Positions 31,594 to 44,482 of a stretch of 64,000 nt of DNA are shown here, piece by piece. How positions within the stretch are numbered: position 1 is the stretch's first letter; every line of letters starts with the position of its first letter. The position numbers and the translations under genes are program-made. The notes beneath the pieces were generated by a model. That model saw only the letters and a list, made by a program, of their open reading frames with translations. It was not told the origin of the DNA and did not search any database. Source of the stretch: Miscanthus floridulus (taxonomy: Eukaryota; Streptophyta; Magnoliopsida; Poales; Poaceae); the NCBI RefSeq assembly GCF_019320115.1, contig NC_089581.1:8743707-8807706 (forward strand). Direction: 5' to 3'.

Positions 31594-34500
31594 CTACCTA
31601 GCACACGCCACCTGTCCTGCATCATAGAATCAACAAAATGTAAATTGATGAAATAACAAAGAAAAAGTGCAGGAACAGATAGAAACTACAAAGTAGAAAT
31701 TTCAACTTATAATAACCAAAATTCTTGTTTGTAAGTGTTAGTGATAATACCGTGCAAGAACATATACAATGAAGCCTTGCCACAAAGTTGAATATCAATC
31801 ACAAATATCTTTCAAGAAGTATGAATATTCCTATTTGATTGGCGCCTAACTTTGCCACAGCCAAGGTTTTAGGCAAAAAGTGGCGGCCACAAAAGGTGTG
31901 GCCAACAAAATGGGCACCACAGCTGTGAATTGCTTTAGTGACATGTAGGGCATAGGGCTAAGAAAGTTGTGGCGTGAACCAAACACACTAAGGCCCCGTT
32001 CGCTTCCTGGGGATTGGCCGCCGGGAAGAATTCCGGGCCGGATTCATTACTTAATTTATACTGAACTTTACACTTCAGGAATAATTCCTCGCGTCATACC
32101 GGCTAAACGAACAGAGCCTAAGGAAGTGCCTAACTTGTTGCTACAAACCAAACCAGCCCTTGCTTGACTATGAAACTCTGATAGTAATTGATAGAACACA
32201 ATGAACCATAAATGCAGCTTCTAGACCTCAGTACATTGAAACTGTTATTTTTCCAAAGACAACATTGCAACAAAAATCAGATGCATCATCAGCTATGGGG
32301 AATAAGATGACTATGAACATTAGACATTGCGATTGTGAACAAAAACATACTTGCCATGGCTTTATCCAAATAAGGCGCAATGAGGGCATCCAATTGGACA
32401 ACCCAAAGTGCAACTGCTGATGTTGTTTGTGGCATTGTCTGAAAGTAGACAATGATGTCATCCAGATATGTTCTAAATCTCGCAGAAGATGAACTTTTGT
32501 ACAACCAATCAACATCCATTGCCCCAACAAAATCGACAAGAACCTGCAGCGGAATATAAGCATGGTAAGAGAAAAGGCAGTAGAAACTAAACATACTACT
32601 GCAATGGAAGGTTCAGGTATTAAAAAACAAAAATAAAGACCAGAAAATCTTTTACTGACCTGCAAAAGCTCTGGCAATGATGATGTTCGTCGCAGCCGCT
32701 TAACCCACAGCTTGTGAGCAGACTTCATCCAAGAACCAGTAAAAGCTGCCTCAGGCATAGATGCCTACATGTGACAGATTATAAGAAAATTAAATCCGAC
32801 TAGAAACATGTGTTTCTCAATTTATTTGTATAAGTAGGTTATAATCCGATGTGTGGACAAATTGGTCCCGATTATGAAACTGCATAGGAGTTGCATGTGT
32901 TTTGAAATACTAACCTCAATAGCATGAATGGCTGCTTTAAGTGCCTGTAGCTGTGATGGCAGAAATTTATGATTTGGCACCTCATGTGAGAGCTCAGGTT
33001 CCCTGCACGTCGCCACATGTACAGCATATTTTTCTTCAAGATCAAAACCAACCTCGAAAGTTGAATGGCATATTCTGCAGTGCTTTTCATCTCTCCAATA
33101 TAGATCATGACAACTTTCACAATGAACTAGTGACTCCTTAAATGACTTCTTGCCACTTTTAACAGCAGTAAGGATGGAGTAAAAAGAAGTCCAGATCCAC
33201 TTATCAAATGCTTGCAACCGTTCCCACATAGATATTTTTTCATCACCTCTCCTCCCACTTTCAATTACTATGGCAGATGATGAATCCAAATTACTATCTT
33301 TGAGGCTTGTAGGAACAGAAGTGTTCTCAATGTCTGAAACAGGTGAAGCTCCATCTACACTACTTGTCTTGGGCGAAGCTCCATCTCCACTACTTGTCTG
33401 GGAGCAATATGAATCAGATGAGGCTGGAAGCCTGGCTGCCTTCCCTCCTTCCACATGTTTTTTCATGGCTTCAAAAAGGCAGGCTTGTCTCTTTTCCATG
33501 GATGTAAGGAGATGTGCTTCCCTAGTGCCCCTGCTATCGAGGACAGATAGCAAGGAAAGTAATTCCTGCAATGACCCCAAAAAAAGGATAAGGTAATTTT
33601 ACAAAATTAACCTCAAATAAGAAAATTGATATCTGAGTAGAGTTGGCATGTGGACAACCTGTGGTGAATCGATCACCTCCCAGTGACCATCTTCTGAGGA
33701 CTCAAAGTAGACCCTACGATGCCCTGGATCATCTTCCCTACAAGGACCAAGGAAGAGCCAATAGCTATTATACCTACGGTCTGATCCTAAGAGAACAACT
33801 TGTGGTTCATGAGCAGCGACAGGCAGAACGTTCCTTCCAGGGTCAGTGGTGTAATCCTGATTTTTTCGCCTTCCTGGTCGGCCTTGATGACAACAATCCA
33901 AACTTCCTGATCCATTTAAGGACTCATCGCTATACCGACAAAGGTTTTTTGTTGATTTCTTTATTTTCCCGCCTGATTGTGGTGGATGCACTCTTGGCAC
34001 ATTATGCAAGACTCTTTGTGGTTCCTAAAAGAAATGAAAAGTAATGGGATACGCTTCAGTTATTCAACACAATACAAGTGAGGAAAAAGATATTTTCAGG
34101 AAACAGTGATCAACCTACACTACACATAATAAGTACTACCTCCGCCCAGAAAAGAATGAAATTCTAGTTCTCCTTATTCAAACTACCTAAAGCTTGACCA
34201 CATTTATCAATATTTATGATATCAAATAGTTATAATATTACAATATATTCAATGAAGAATCTAATGGTACTTATTCGGTATCATAAATATTGATACTTTT
34301 CTACATAAACTTGGTCAAACTTAGTATGTATTGACTATGTACTATGTTAGAATTGCATCCCTTTCTGGACAGAGGGAGAATAACGACACACTTATGGATC
34401 GGCTCTCTTGCAATAAAAAATAATCAAAGAGTAACAATCTTTCATGTATCTGATAGTCAAACTGGCAGTAAAGTTAAAGTAAAATTTCTTGAGAACAAAG

Positions 34501-37500
34501 ATGGCACACTGCAAGTGAGAAGTGCTGAATAATTACTAAAGATTACCTCAAGTCTTGGAACAGAACCAGCACCAGAAACAACATCCATCAAAGCAACCAA
34601 ACAATCCAACTTCTCATCAATGCTTAGATCTGAATACTCGCCTTCCATCAATGCCAGAAGCCATCTTTCACCTGAATAACTTTCATCAATTTCACTACAT
34701 TTATTTGGACTTTCATGTGCATTTTTCTCCTTCCTTCGAGCAAGTCTACTTTCATTCTCAGGAAATTTGAACTTTTGTGAACTATCAGATCCATCATCAC
34801 TTCTGCTAGCATCCTCCTCATCATCAACACTTCCAGAATCATCACTATCTAATATAGAATCTTCTTCCCCTTTAATTTTGGGGTCAACACGGAGACGATA
34901 TGCAGAAGGTGCAATCTTCTCAAATAATGTGATGTCACTGGAGAGAGCTAAAGAGATCAACTGCTCTAGTTCTAATGGGCTTGAAACATTAAGATCAATA
35001 ATCTGAAAAGATAAAAATCAGGGAAATGTTACAGACAAATTCAGTTAAAAAACAGAGGGAAAATCAGTTGTTACCAATATCAGCAATTTATTTCCAATAC
35101 TAACAAGATAAATACCTCAGATGATTTGGCTAGTACTGAAACCTTTAACCCACAACTTCCTGCCTTAGACAACAGTGCAAACAATTCTCCTTTCAGTGTG
35201 CGGGGACGTAAACCATATTTAACCATTTGGTTTTTCTCCTGGAAGAAGGTACCAAAAGAATTTTACTACTAAAGATACTTGGATCACTAGCAGATTTGCA
35301 GAGTAGCAACATGGATCGATTTAAAACTTTAGAATGCTGAGCTACCCATAATACCTTGTTAAAGAATTCCTGATTCAGCAAATGCTGTTTTGGCCCATAG
35401 CCTGAAGCAACAAGGACTTGACGAAGTATTTCAACCCAAGTAAGAGCATTAAGCGACCTGATCCAAACATTGGCATCGAATTCTTGTTCTCTAACCTGGA
35501 AAAAAACATCTTCAGAAGAAAAAAAAATGCTTCGTCGAAGCACATTGATTTTGGAAGACAAAAAATTACACATCAACACATAGTATTGTAGAACAATTTT
35601 TGAACTGTTCCATTATTTGCATATGCTTTATGAAAAGCAAGTGTTTTCCATAGCTGCAAGCTTTGCAGGTCTGCATCCATGAACTTTTGCAATTACCATT
35701 TTATCGTTTATCTGATCAAAGAACCAACTCCGGTGCAACCCCGAAATAAATAGTCAAGCTACCTCGTTCCACCAAACAAAAAAAGGCAATTTATAAATAT
35801 GAAGGTACTCCAAAGTGTTCAGACATTAGTCAGCATTCTGTCTGATGAACGACTTCATAGTGTTAGATGAAACTGCGATGCTACAAACATTAGTAAAGTG
35901 ACTATACTTACATACTATTGTTTGATGTGCTTCTTGAACAATACCTTTAGTAAATTACAACAAACAACTCTACAGTACAAGCTAGTACAACTAGGTAACA
36001 AAATTGCTCCTATAAAAAAAACTCGACCTGCGGGGGGTTATGACGGCCCCCGGGTTTTCCGTTAAGAAGAAGATCTTCTCACACAGATCGAGAAAACCCC
36101 CGAACCCCCGCCCCCATCCTGACGCAGGAGGTGCCATAACCCTGTGAGAACCGGGCCAGAGCCTTCCACTGCGCTTTGGCACATGGGGACGGGCGAGGGG
36201 ATTTTTTTAACCTCAGCCTGAAATCCGCTCCCACGGGGAGTCGAACCCAGGACCTGAGGAGTGCCGCTGGGTCACCTAACCGTTTGAGCTAGGCGCCCTT
36301 TGGCCAAAATTGCTCCTATAATTACCAGATGTAATCTTATTGCCCCTTCAGGGAAATGATTAGCTCAACTATTGAAATAAACTATAGATAATAAACACTT
36401 TGAAACTCACAAAGTTCAGGAAACTGAGAAATCTGCAGTCTTTAGAAGATCGTGGAACAAATACACCATCACTTCCCATTTCAGCCTTTAACAACAGTAG
36501 CTTGAGAAGACCAACATGTACTTCCCCCAACAGCAAGGAGTCCTGGAAATCACATTTGGATTATGGGAAAGTAAAACAAGAAAACGTCCTAATTCTAAAG
36601 AAAACTGATCAAAATTTTGAACCTTGTCATGGAATGCTTGCACAAACTCATCAAATGTGAAGGGGTGGACATCAGTACTGCCAAAATGAGTGTATACAAA
36701 CCGGATAACCTGTCAGGATTAATTCTCCAATCAATATATGTGTACCGATCATTAGATAACAAAATGAGGTAGAGGAAAATCAACTAAGCATATGGCCCAT
36801 ATAAAATGTAACTGTTCTGAACATCCAAGTGAGGTCACAAGGGACATACAAGGGGACATCCCTTGGTGTATGCTTTTCGCGGACGATGTAGTGCTAGTTG
36901 ATGAAAGCCGGACAGGAGTAAATCAAAAACTAGAGTTATGGGGGGAGACTTTGGAGTCCAAAGGTTTTAGACTCAGTAGAACTAAAACTGAGTATATGAG
37001 ATGTGACTTCGGCACTACTACTCGGGAGGAGGAAGATATTAGTTTGGAAGATCAAGTAGTGCCTACGAAGAATAACTTTCGATATTTAGGATCAATGCTA
37101 CTGAGAGACGGGGATATTGATGAAGATGTTAGCCATAGAATCAAAGCAGGGTGGATGAAGTGGCGCCAAGCATCTGGTGTCCTATGTGACAAAAGGGTAC
37201 CACAGAAGCTAAAAGGCAAGTTTTATAGGACGGCGATTAGACCTGCTATGTTGTATGGTGCAGAATGTTGGCCTACGAAAAGACGACATGTTCGTAGAAA
37301 TGTGTATGTTGCGTTGGATTTGCGGTTATACAAGAAGGGATCAAGTTCGGAACGATGATATACGTGATAGATTAGGGGTAGCACCAATTGAAGAAAAGCT
37401 TGTCCAACACCGGTTGAGATGGTTTGGACATGTCCAACGGAGACCTCCAGAGACACCGGTGCGTAGTGGAATCCTAAGCCAGGATAGTAACGTGAAGAGA

Positions 37501-40500
37501 GGCAAAGGAAGACCGAAGTTGACTTGGGTAGAGGCAATAAAAGGAGACTTGAAAGGATGGAATATACCCAAAGACTTAGCCTTAGATAGGAGTGCTTGGA
37601 AAACAGCTATTCATGTGCCTGAACCTTGATTGCTTCTGCTGGGTTTCAACTCTAGCCTACCCCAACTTGTTTGGGACTTAAAGGCTTTGTTGTTGTTGTT
37701 GTTATGAACATCCAAGGCGCTTAAATAAGTTACGGTGTTTAATGGCGAATTTCCCAACTCTTGTGGCTGCTACATTGATTATCTTACAACCTTCAATGAT
37801 TCTTGGGCTAAGTGCCCATCTTCTCAGTAAGGTTTAAAGTGGTATCGAGCTGATGTACATTGCTAGGACTAGGTCACACGTGAATATGCTTCCGACAGCA
37901 CAAAAATCTGTACATGAGTCTACTGAAGTGCAAAGATTCATCTAGTATGCAAGGCCCAGTGGCATCAACCCGTGCATATCACTGCAGGAAACAACTGAAT
38001 TCATTTCTTAGCAAGTTAATCGGTTAAATAACGAATATCTCACGGTGCAACTGGTCAGCACAACACGCCATAGAAGCGGTTGGCTGAGCCAGCCCGGGTT
38101 CGAGTCACGGCACCAACTTCTTAAGATGAAAATCAGGGGGACATCTCTCCCCCTGGTCAAATCTAATAACGAATATCATTATTACTTGATGACAGAAGAT
38201 AACTTCTTCCTACTTGCATGGGAATTCTTGAAGAATTTGCTGATTAAAATTTGGCCATAGAGAGGATGACCAATAGCCAAAAACTTTGTATGATAAGCCA
38301 GTGAAATAATGAGGGAGATGGTCCAAGAGGTTCTTTTACTGCAGTGTATTAATAAAAATGAATAAATGGGAACTAAAACTTATACGAATGCTGGAACGGC
38401 GCAAGGAAAAAAGGCTAGTTCACAGAAGAGAAACTATACAGGAGAAACAAAGAGAAGAGAGATGGTCTGAGAGTTTCTTTTGTCCTATGTGATTGCAACA
38501 AAAAAGCTAAATGTTGAAGCCTGTCTTCCAGTTCTTGAAATTTGGTTGTTTTCCTTAGAAATATAAAAATATACGTATATCAGTTCCTCTGTTTCCAGAT
38601 TTGCCAAGCTACCACTATGAGGATTTACATGAAGAAGATGTAGTGACATTCTTTCCTATGACTCATACTGAAGAACTGCAAACCAGTGTCCCATATTATA
38701 CCTAAGTAATTCTAACATATGATTCAGAAGCTGCACCCAATGCTGCTGCATGGAGCCATTCTTCACAAAAGAGGGAAGAGTCTAAGGAATTTTTGTTGCA
38801 TTGCATGCCATTCTATATGCCAGTCCAGATTAAACAGTTGTTCCATTTCCTATTGAGCAGGAAAAAAAGGCCCTCTGAATAAGTTGAATTATAACATTAC
38901 ATCCCACCAGCACAAGCCAAGCAAGTGAAAATTATCCATTTGTGTTGTAGGTGTTCCAGATGAGGTGCACCCAGGGTAAATCCTTCATTCCTTCTTGCTG
39001 TCAACTTCATCCAGATGCTTGAAGAGGAGACCTGAAGAGCGCCATGGCACATTAGGGCACATGCCATGGAGCAGCCCAGGCCATGCTAAGGCTAGTGCAC
39101 TGTTCATTCACGCAGCGGCGGATCCAGGAAAAATTTTAGGGGGGGATGAACAACACATACCTCCGACTGCTGCTCGATCTTAAGTCTCAGCCCCACCTAC
39201 ACTATAGAACTTTGCCTAAAAATTCATGGGGGCTCTAGGGGCTCCACTGCTCCGGTATGGGTAGGGGGGCTCGAGCCCCCCCCCCCCCCCCCCCCCCCCC
39301 CCGCCCCACCGTTGGATCCGCCCCTGCATTCACGTCTACTGTTCGTGCAAACAGTAACAACGTGGTAGTGTTTGTGGTGCCTCTAGGATATGCTTTGCTG
39401 TCTAGAGATAAGATGGTATGCTTTGCTGTCTAGAGATAAGATTATATTAGATTGAGTTGTTTCTAGAGACTGATTTCTTAAGGGTCAAGTTGCTCCATGG
39501 GGAAAAGAGTGTTTCGGCTAACTTCTCTCTATCCTTGACTTCCCAGAACTACTACTTGAAACTTGAAAGCTACTAAAACCATGTATAGCATGTGTTTCAT
39601 CTCTAGGTATTGATGTTCCAAAGTAAACTAAATGGAATTACCATAATAATGAAGAAGTCGCATCTCAGTATCTAAAAGAGTAAAAGCATTCCAACTTCCT
39701 GGATTAACACATGCAATCGCGATGGATGGTTACTGGAAGCCAGCACAATGTGCCTACTTTTATTGAGAAAATGTGCTACCTTATTCACAAAAGAAAACTG
39801 GATGGAAATGCTAATATTAAGTGTTTCTTATGCAAGATCAGCTGATCAGGTCTGTGAAGAAGATGATGATGATGATGACAAAAAATAATAAAGAAAAGTA
39901 GTAGTTTATTCATATGACCTGAAAAAGCTTTTTCACCATTTCAGGCGACGACTCCCAAGGTTTTGTAGAGAATAGCTTTTTCATCTTCAAACTTTGTGGA
40001 GGAAACTTGGCAAGTAAATCTGCAAGATAAATGAGTTAATACTTTATAAATAATTATTTTCTACAGAAGGTGAGTACATACAGGGATGACTTATTGAGAC
40101 GGATATGCAAACCTTTACAAAGGGGGCAGTCATGTCTACCACTTGAAGACAGGTGAGCTGAACATCTTAATGGATTGGGACCTGCTTGTAATTCACTGAG
40201 CTCAAGCTCCTCATCATCCACTAAAGTCACTAGTTCAGTCTGTAGTTCTGAAGATTCTGATTTATCAACTGAAAGATGGCAATCCATTGGAGGATACACC
40301 TTTGGACCAGTAACTCTCTTACACTTACACGGCACCTATACAGAGGAAATCATCAGCATTGTTCAACAAAGTAGAAATTCATAATTCACTCATATGACCC
40401 AGAAGAAGGGCAGGCCTGGTGCAGTGGTGAGAGCTGTCTCACTGAGTCACCAGGTCGCAGGTTCGAAGCAGCCTCTCCGCAGATTTTGCGGGGGGAAGGC

Positions 40501-43500
40501 TTGCCTCGGTTTTTCCCTTCCCCAGACCCCACTCATGTGGGAGCCTCCGGCACTGGGTCTGCCCTTTTTTTACTCATATGACCCAGAAAGTAAACTGCCA
40601 AAATTGAAAGGTTTTGTTTTTCCTCCAAATGACCAACTTAGCAAATGTGCTAATGCTACTGTAGTCTGTAGAAGCTTTCTGTTTTTTCTTAGTCCTCGCG
40701 GAAAGCAAGAAAAATACCTTTTTTCTATTAGCTAGAACTTTACTCCTTTTGACTATCTTTTTCCGTGTCATACCTTGATTCTGCACATAGGTAGGAACCA
40801 TAAAAGATTTGTGAATGGCTAATTCTGTAATGACAATATAATGTTCACCAAATAACATCAAATAAATGAGACTTTACTTGAGTCTTCCTTCCATTATCAC
40901 GATCTTCTAATCCATCAAAATCATCAAACGGTCTAAGGGACCTCAAACAACCAGTTTCATCAATGAAATTTGGGCCGCTTTGGCATTTCACGTTATGAGA
41001 ATACATGGCATGCCACACTGTCATGAGACCTTTGCCAATTCCATGTTTCCGCACAGGAGCGGTATCCTCATACACATCAGATCTCTGGTCAGTAGTAGTA
41101 GACTCCATGATCTGCAGTTGAACAATTTGATAACATATATGGTGCAATGTCAGAAAGCTCAACATGGAAAATAATATGAACTGATATTTTTAGTTTATGG
41201 GACACAATAAAGAACTTCTGAGGAAAATAACAATGGACTAGAAAGATAAAATATGAAATGGTACTGGAGGTTATTTCAGCTCACATTGACATGTATGAAA
41301 ATTTCAATCAGCGTTTTTTTTTATCCGCAGTTGATGGTAAAGAAAAATAATTTCAAGAAAGGGCATAGTGGAGCCTAATCTTACATCTGACCATAAAATG
41401 GTGTAAGCAGGGCCCTCAAAGACATTTCCAAATATATCTGAACAAATGATGTAGCCACTATGGTAGGGACCGTGGATACTTTATGGCAGACTGGCAGTAC
41501 AAATTTGGGTGTTATTAGGGACCGATCCACAGAACAAATAGGATAACCTATTGAACTTGAGCAAACTGTGCCAATACTTGTTTCATTGGTTATGCTATGC
41601 TGTTGCCTATCTAGCCATATGGCTTTCTGAGCGCGCTGCGCCTTGATTTTGGAACTTAAACTGTGGATGCTTTAAATCTATAAAGCAGGGGAAACCTTTT
41701 ATTAAAAAAAAAATTGTTTCATTGGTAAGAACTTGCATTTATGATAACCAAAAAAACTTGCAAACACAGGTATGGTATTGCAAAGAAACAAAAAATATAT
41801 CAAACTGAACACCCGTTCATCTGGATAAAGAATATCATATCCTTGCATGACACAAGTAGCATAGTGGAAGTTTAATAAAAAATATGCCAATGAAATAAAA
41901 CATGAGTAAGCAGTCTAAATGTTATTGAATTATGGTACCTTTCTCTTCTTCACAGTTCTTTGTTTCTCAGAGGAATGATGGCATGTAGTGTCTGCAAAAT
42001 ATATGTAAGAAAATGAGCATTTTTATCAGTTGCACGCAGCACCATTAGTATATATCAACTGCATCTACAAGAAAATGATGCAACTTGTATATGAAAGATT
42101 GGGACCATGTTAGCAACAGTACTGTTAGAAAACATTAAATGAAAAATCAGAAATACATGTTTGGTTGTAGCCAACAATTTGTTTGCAAAGCATTAGGGAA
42201 GGTTTGGCAAAGAAATGAATCTAGACAGGTGAGGAGAAGATGTGAACAGACACATTTGTGCCAGCCTGCCAGGAAATCAAACACTGGCAAACACTTGTCC
42301 AAGGGACTCTTGTACTTGAGATTTGGCATTGTAGTGTTTGTCAATCAACCAACCAAACAGATCTGTTTATACCAAGTTAACAGAAAACTATACTAAAGTT
42401 CTACACCAGAAAACAAGTAAATGTAATTGTTCAGCACTGGTGAACAGTGACAAACAAAATCAAGCAAATGCATAATATGACTTCAGACACAATAGCAGAA
42501 TGAGTAAATGAATGACTCAACAAAAATGTAGGGAGAATCAATAGCCTGCCAACAACATTTCGCAGCCTAAAGTGAACAGTATACCAATTGAAGTGGGCAT
42601 GAGAACATAAATGAAGAAGAATAAGAAACAAACGTAGCTGCTAGTGGAACCGGTCACATATTCACCCATTGGGGGAGCAAATCAAAGATTTAGAAATAAG
42701 ATTCAATAACCTACAATTGTTACTAGTGTACCTCTGTTACAGCCATGTGCACTTTGGGGGAGGGGGTCGAATTCACTACCAAGGGGTGGACCATCCTTGC
42801 GGAAAACTTTGCTCAGGATATAATCCTTGGGGAACAGAACTTGTGATATAATTTTACTTCCCTCTCCTGCAGTGCTCATACCCCAAGTGTCCAACTCCGA
42901 TTGTGAACGTGAAATACCATAGATGGGAGCTTGGTTACAAGAGGAAGAACTGCTGCTGGATCTAGGTCCAGTGGACCGTGCTCTAAATTGCCTTTCCATC
43001 TGAGCCCCAATGACTCCCATCTCCCTCCTCCTGTCTTTTCTCCTCCGCTCTTTGAACCATATACGGACCTGACTGTAAGTCAAACAAACACAGGTTGCAT
43101 ACTCTCCCATTTCCTCTGGCTTTGGATACTGTACATCTGGATAAAAAGATATATCAGCAACAATGAAATGTATAACAAAGATAAAGGACTTCCAAGCATT
43201 AGCTTATAATTACCAGAGTAAAACTTCTCCAGCATCTGGATTTGCTGGGGAGATTTTTTTGCCCCTGCATTATCCCTTTTTGCTCCATGGCCATGGGTTA
43301 CCATCTGAACAACGCCAAAATTATGCACAAGGTAAGCAAAGCTACCCAGAACCCCAACTCCAGCGCATAATAACTCTGTAACTCAGTGTTAAGAGCTAAA
43401 ATTCTAAGAACACTGCCAATACAAAATGGTTGGAACTGCTCAGCAAATACTACTACATGTTTTAGAACAAACACTGCCAACAAATATATGACCGCACACA

Positions 43501-43947
43501 AATTGCTTCATTTGACACAAACACCCCCGCACACTAATTGCTTCATTTGACACAAACAGATAAGACCAATTCGAGCACAAAACACCCCCGTAAAATGCAC
43601 TGACCAATTCGAGCACAAAACACCCCCGCAAAATGCACTGTAAAAGAAGGCGGCGGCGAACAGGAAGCATGGTCATCACTGCGAAAACCCAAAATCATGA
43701 TCCTAAAACCCCACGCGCTCAGGACCTCACAACCCAACCGCAAATAAGAGCTCGCCAATCAACCAATTAAACCCAAAACTGAACGCCTCAGCCCTCAGTC
43801 GTCACACGGTCACACCACATCCCGTACGCTGATCACGCCCCCACATAGCTCCGCGCCCTCGAACCAAACTGAATCCCGCAGGAACCAGTCCACTCGCTGA
43901 CGGGCCAGCTGATGGATCAGAGAAGCACGTACCTGGGCGCGAGGCAT
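31594..43947 (-). CDS. RLT3: Homeobox-DDT domain protein, RLT3-like (ISWI partner)
   Basis: RLT proteins bind ISWI remodelers (CHR11/CHR17 in Arabidopsis) and act in nucleosome spacing. I infer 17 coding exons: 43933-43947, 43214-43304, 42732-43136, 41939-41991, 40878-41111, 40113-40335, 39919-40019, 36623-36709, 36411-36542, 35355-35495, 35116-35238, 34547-35002, 33659-34024, 32915-33565, 32660-32764, 32351-32543 and 31594-31616. They total 3,399 nt, an exact 1,132-codon frame plus stop. The protein has a homeodomain (residues about 20-75), a DDT domain (about 341-425), a HARE-HTH/WHIM region (about 495-570), an acidic stretch, a WSD/WHIM3 motif (about 760-805, [20 protein letters not shown]) and a Cys/His cluster in exon 14. 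The last exon is least certain; without that splice the frame would end near 32289. The first exon (MPRAQ) is short but has a clean donor. Confidence 0.88.
31992..32118. mobile_element. Tourist-like (PIF/Harbinger) MITE in the last RLT3 intron
   Basis: The 127-bp element starts ggccccgttcgc and ends acgaacagagcc, near-perfect inverted ends, and is flanked by TAA on both sides (31989-31991 and 32119-32121). The trinucleotide TAA duplication is typical of Tourist MITEs. Confidence 0.8.
34136..34378. mobile_element. Stowaway-like MITE in an RLT3 intron
   Basis: The left end ctacctccgcccagaaaagaatg and the right end ctttctggacagagggag are imperfect inverted copies of the Stowaway (Tc1/mariner) terminus. 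The interior is AT-rich. TA occurs at the left flank, with a near match on the right. Confidence 0.7.
36015..36304 (-). mobile_element. SINE 1 in an RLT3 intron, 16-bp target duplication
   Basis: The sequence caaaattgctcctata occurs at 35999-36014 and 36305-36320. The 290-bp body on the minus strand begins ggccaaagggcgcctagctcaaacggttagg, which includes a Pol III A-box-like segment, then ggttcgactcc (B box), and ends in a T run. It is tRNA-derived and lies in the same direction as RLT3. Confidence 0.88.
36830..37704 (+). mobile_element. 5'-truncated RTE-type LINE in an RLT3 intron, 12-bp target duplication
   Basis: The copies of tgaacatccaag at 36818-36829 and 37705-37716 flank an 875-bp fragment ending in (ttg)n then ttat. 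It encodes the C-terminal part of a reverse transcriptase: [12 protein letters not shown] (catalytic Asp pair), [34 protein letters not shown], and in another frame [14 protein letters not shown] frameshift near 37285-37320 divides the two open segments. The TTG tail and protein type fit the plant RTE clade. The fragment is opposite in direction to the host gene. Confidence 0.9.
38040..38164 (+). mobile_element. SINE 2 in an RLT3 intron, 13-bp target duplication
   Basis: The copies of aataacgaatatc at 38027-38039 and 38165-38177 flank 125 bp. The body has an A-box-like ggttggctgagcc area and a good B box (gggttcgagtc). It is short and has no long tail. Confidence 0.75.
39113..39326. mobile_element. 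hAT-type MITE with a 27-base poly-C tract
   Basis: The 214-bp element has inverted ends cagcggcggatcca and, on the other strand, caggggcggatccaa. It is flanked by the 8-bp direct repeat cattcacg (39105-39112 and 39327-39334), the duplication size of hAT elements. A run of 27 C lies at 39276-39302. Confidence 0.82.
40405..40571 (+). mobile_element. SINE 3 in an RLT3 intron, 17-bp target duplication
   Basis: The copies of actcatatgacccagaa at 40388-40404 and 40572-40588 are perfect. The 167-bp body has an A box (tggtgcagtggtgagagc), a B box (ggttcgaag) and a terminal T run. The perfect duplication suggests it is the youngest of the intronic insertions here. Confidence 0.9.
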
Positions 43948-44482
43948 GGCGGCGGCGGGTGTTTTCAGCAGACGGGCACCATGGGCGTTGCCGCGTTGGC
44001 GTTGGTGAGCACGGGGGCGGAGGAGGAAGCGAGCGGGAGGGGAGCGGGGGCGGCAGCGAGCGTGTGATGGCAAGCTGGTCGGCGAATTAGCGGGCGGCTG
44101 TGTTACGGCGGAGATGGGCGGAGGGGCCAAAACCCTACCAACGAGTGGCCATTTCTGCTGTTCGTGACTGAGCTGCACTTTTTCGGGCCTAAACCCTCGG
44201 AGACGATGATAGTTTGGGAGAGATTTTTTGGCACTGTTTCGGCTGGTGTCGACGTAGCCACGTTGCGCGCAGCCTGGCAGCTGCAGTGCACAGGCCGATG
44301 GGCCGGCGGCTGGGGCGCTGGGCGAGCAGCGAGCGGAGTTGGCTGAGCAAGCGCGGAGCAGAGGAGGCTAGGCGAGCTAGACCCGAGCAAATTAGGCCCA
44401 GCCCTAGCCCGCTGGGTTTTGGGCCACCCACGGACCTTAGTGGAAAGGGCCTGGGCCCAGATCTCGCTGTCTAGAAAATCTT
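43948..44482. other. RLT3 promoter and 5' leader
   Basis: GC-rich sequence typical of a grass promoter and 5' UTR. Several long open frames exist here only because of the base composition; no second gene is supported. Confidence 0.5.

Noticed and set aside
40070..40112. Alternative donor for RLT3 exon 6 at the GTATGT near 40081
   Set aside because: It has a good consensus but leaves the wrong phase, leading to a stop in the next exon; the donor after 40113 keeps the DDT frame.
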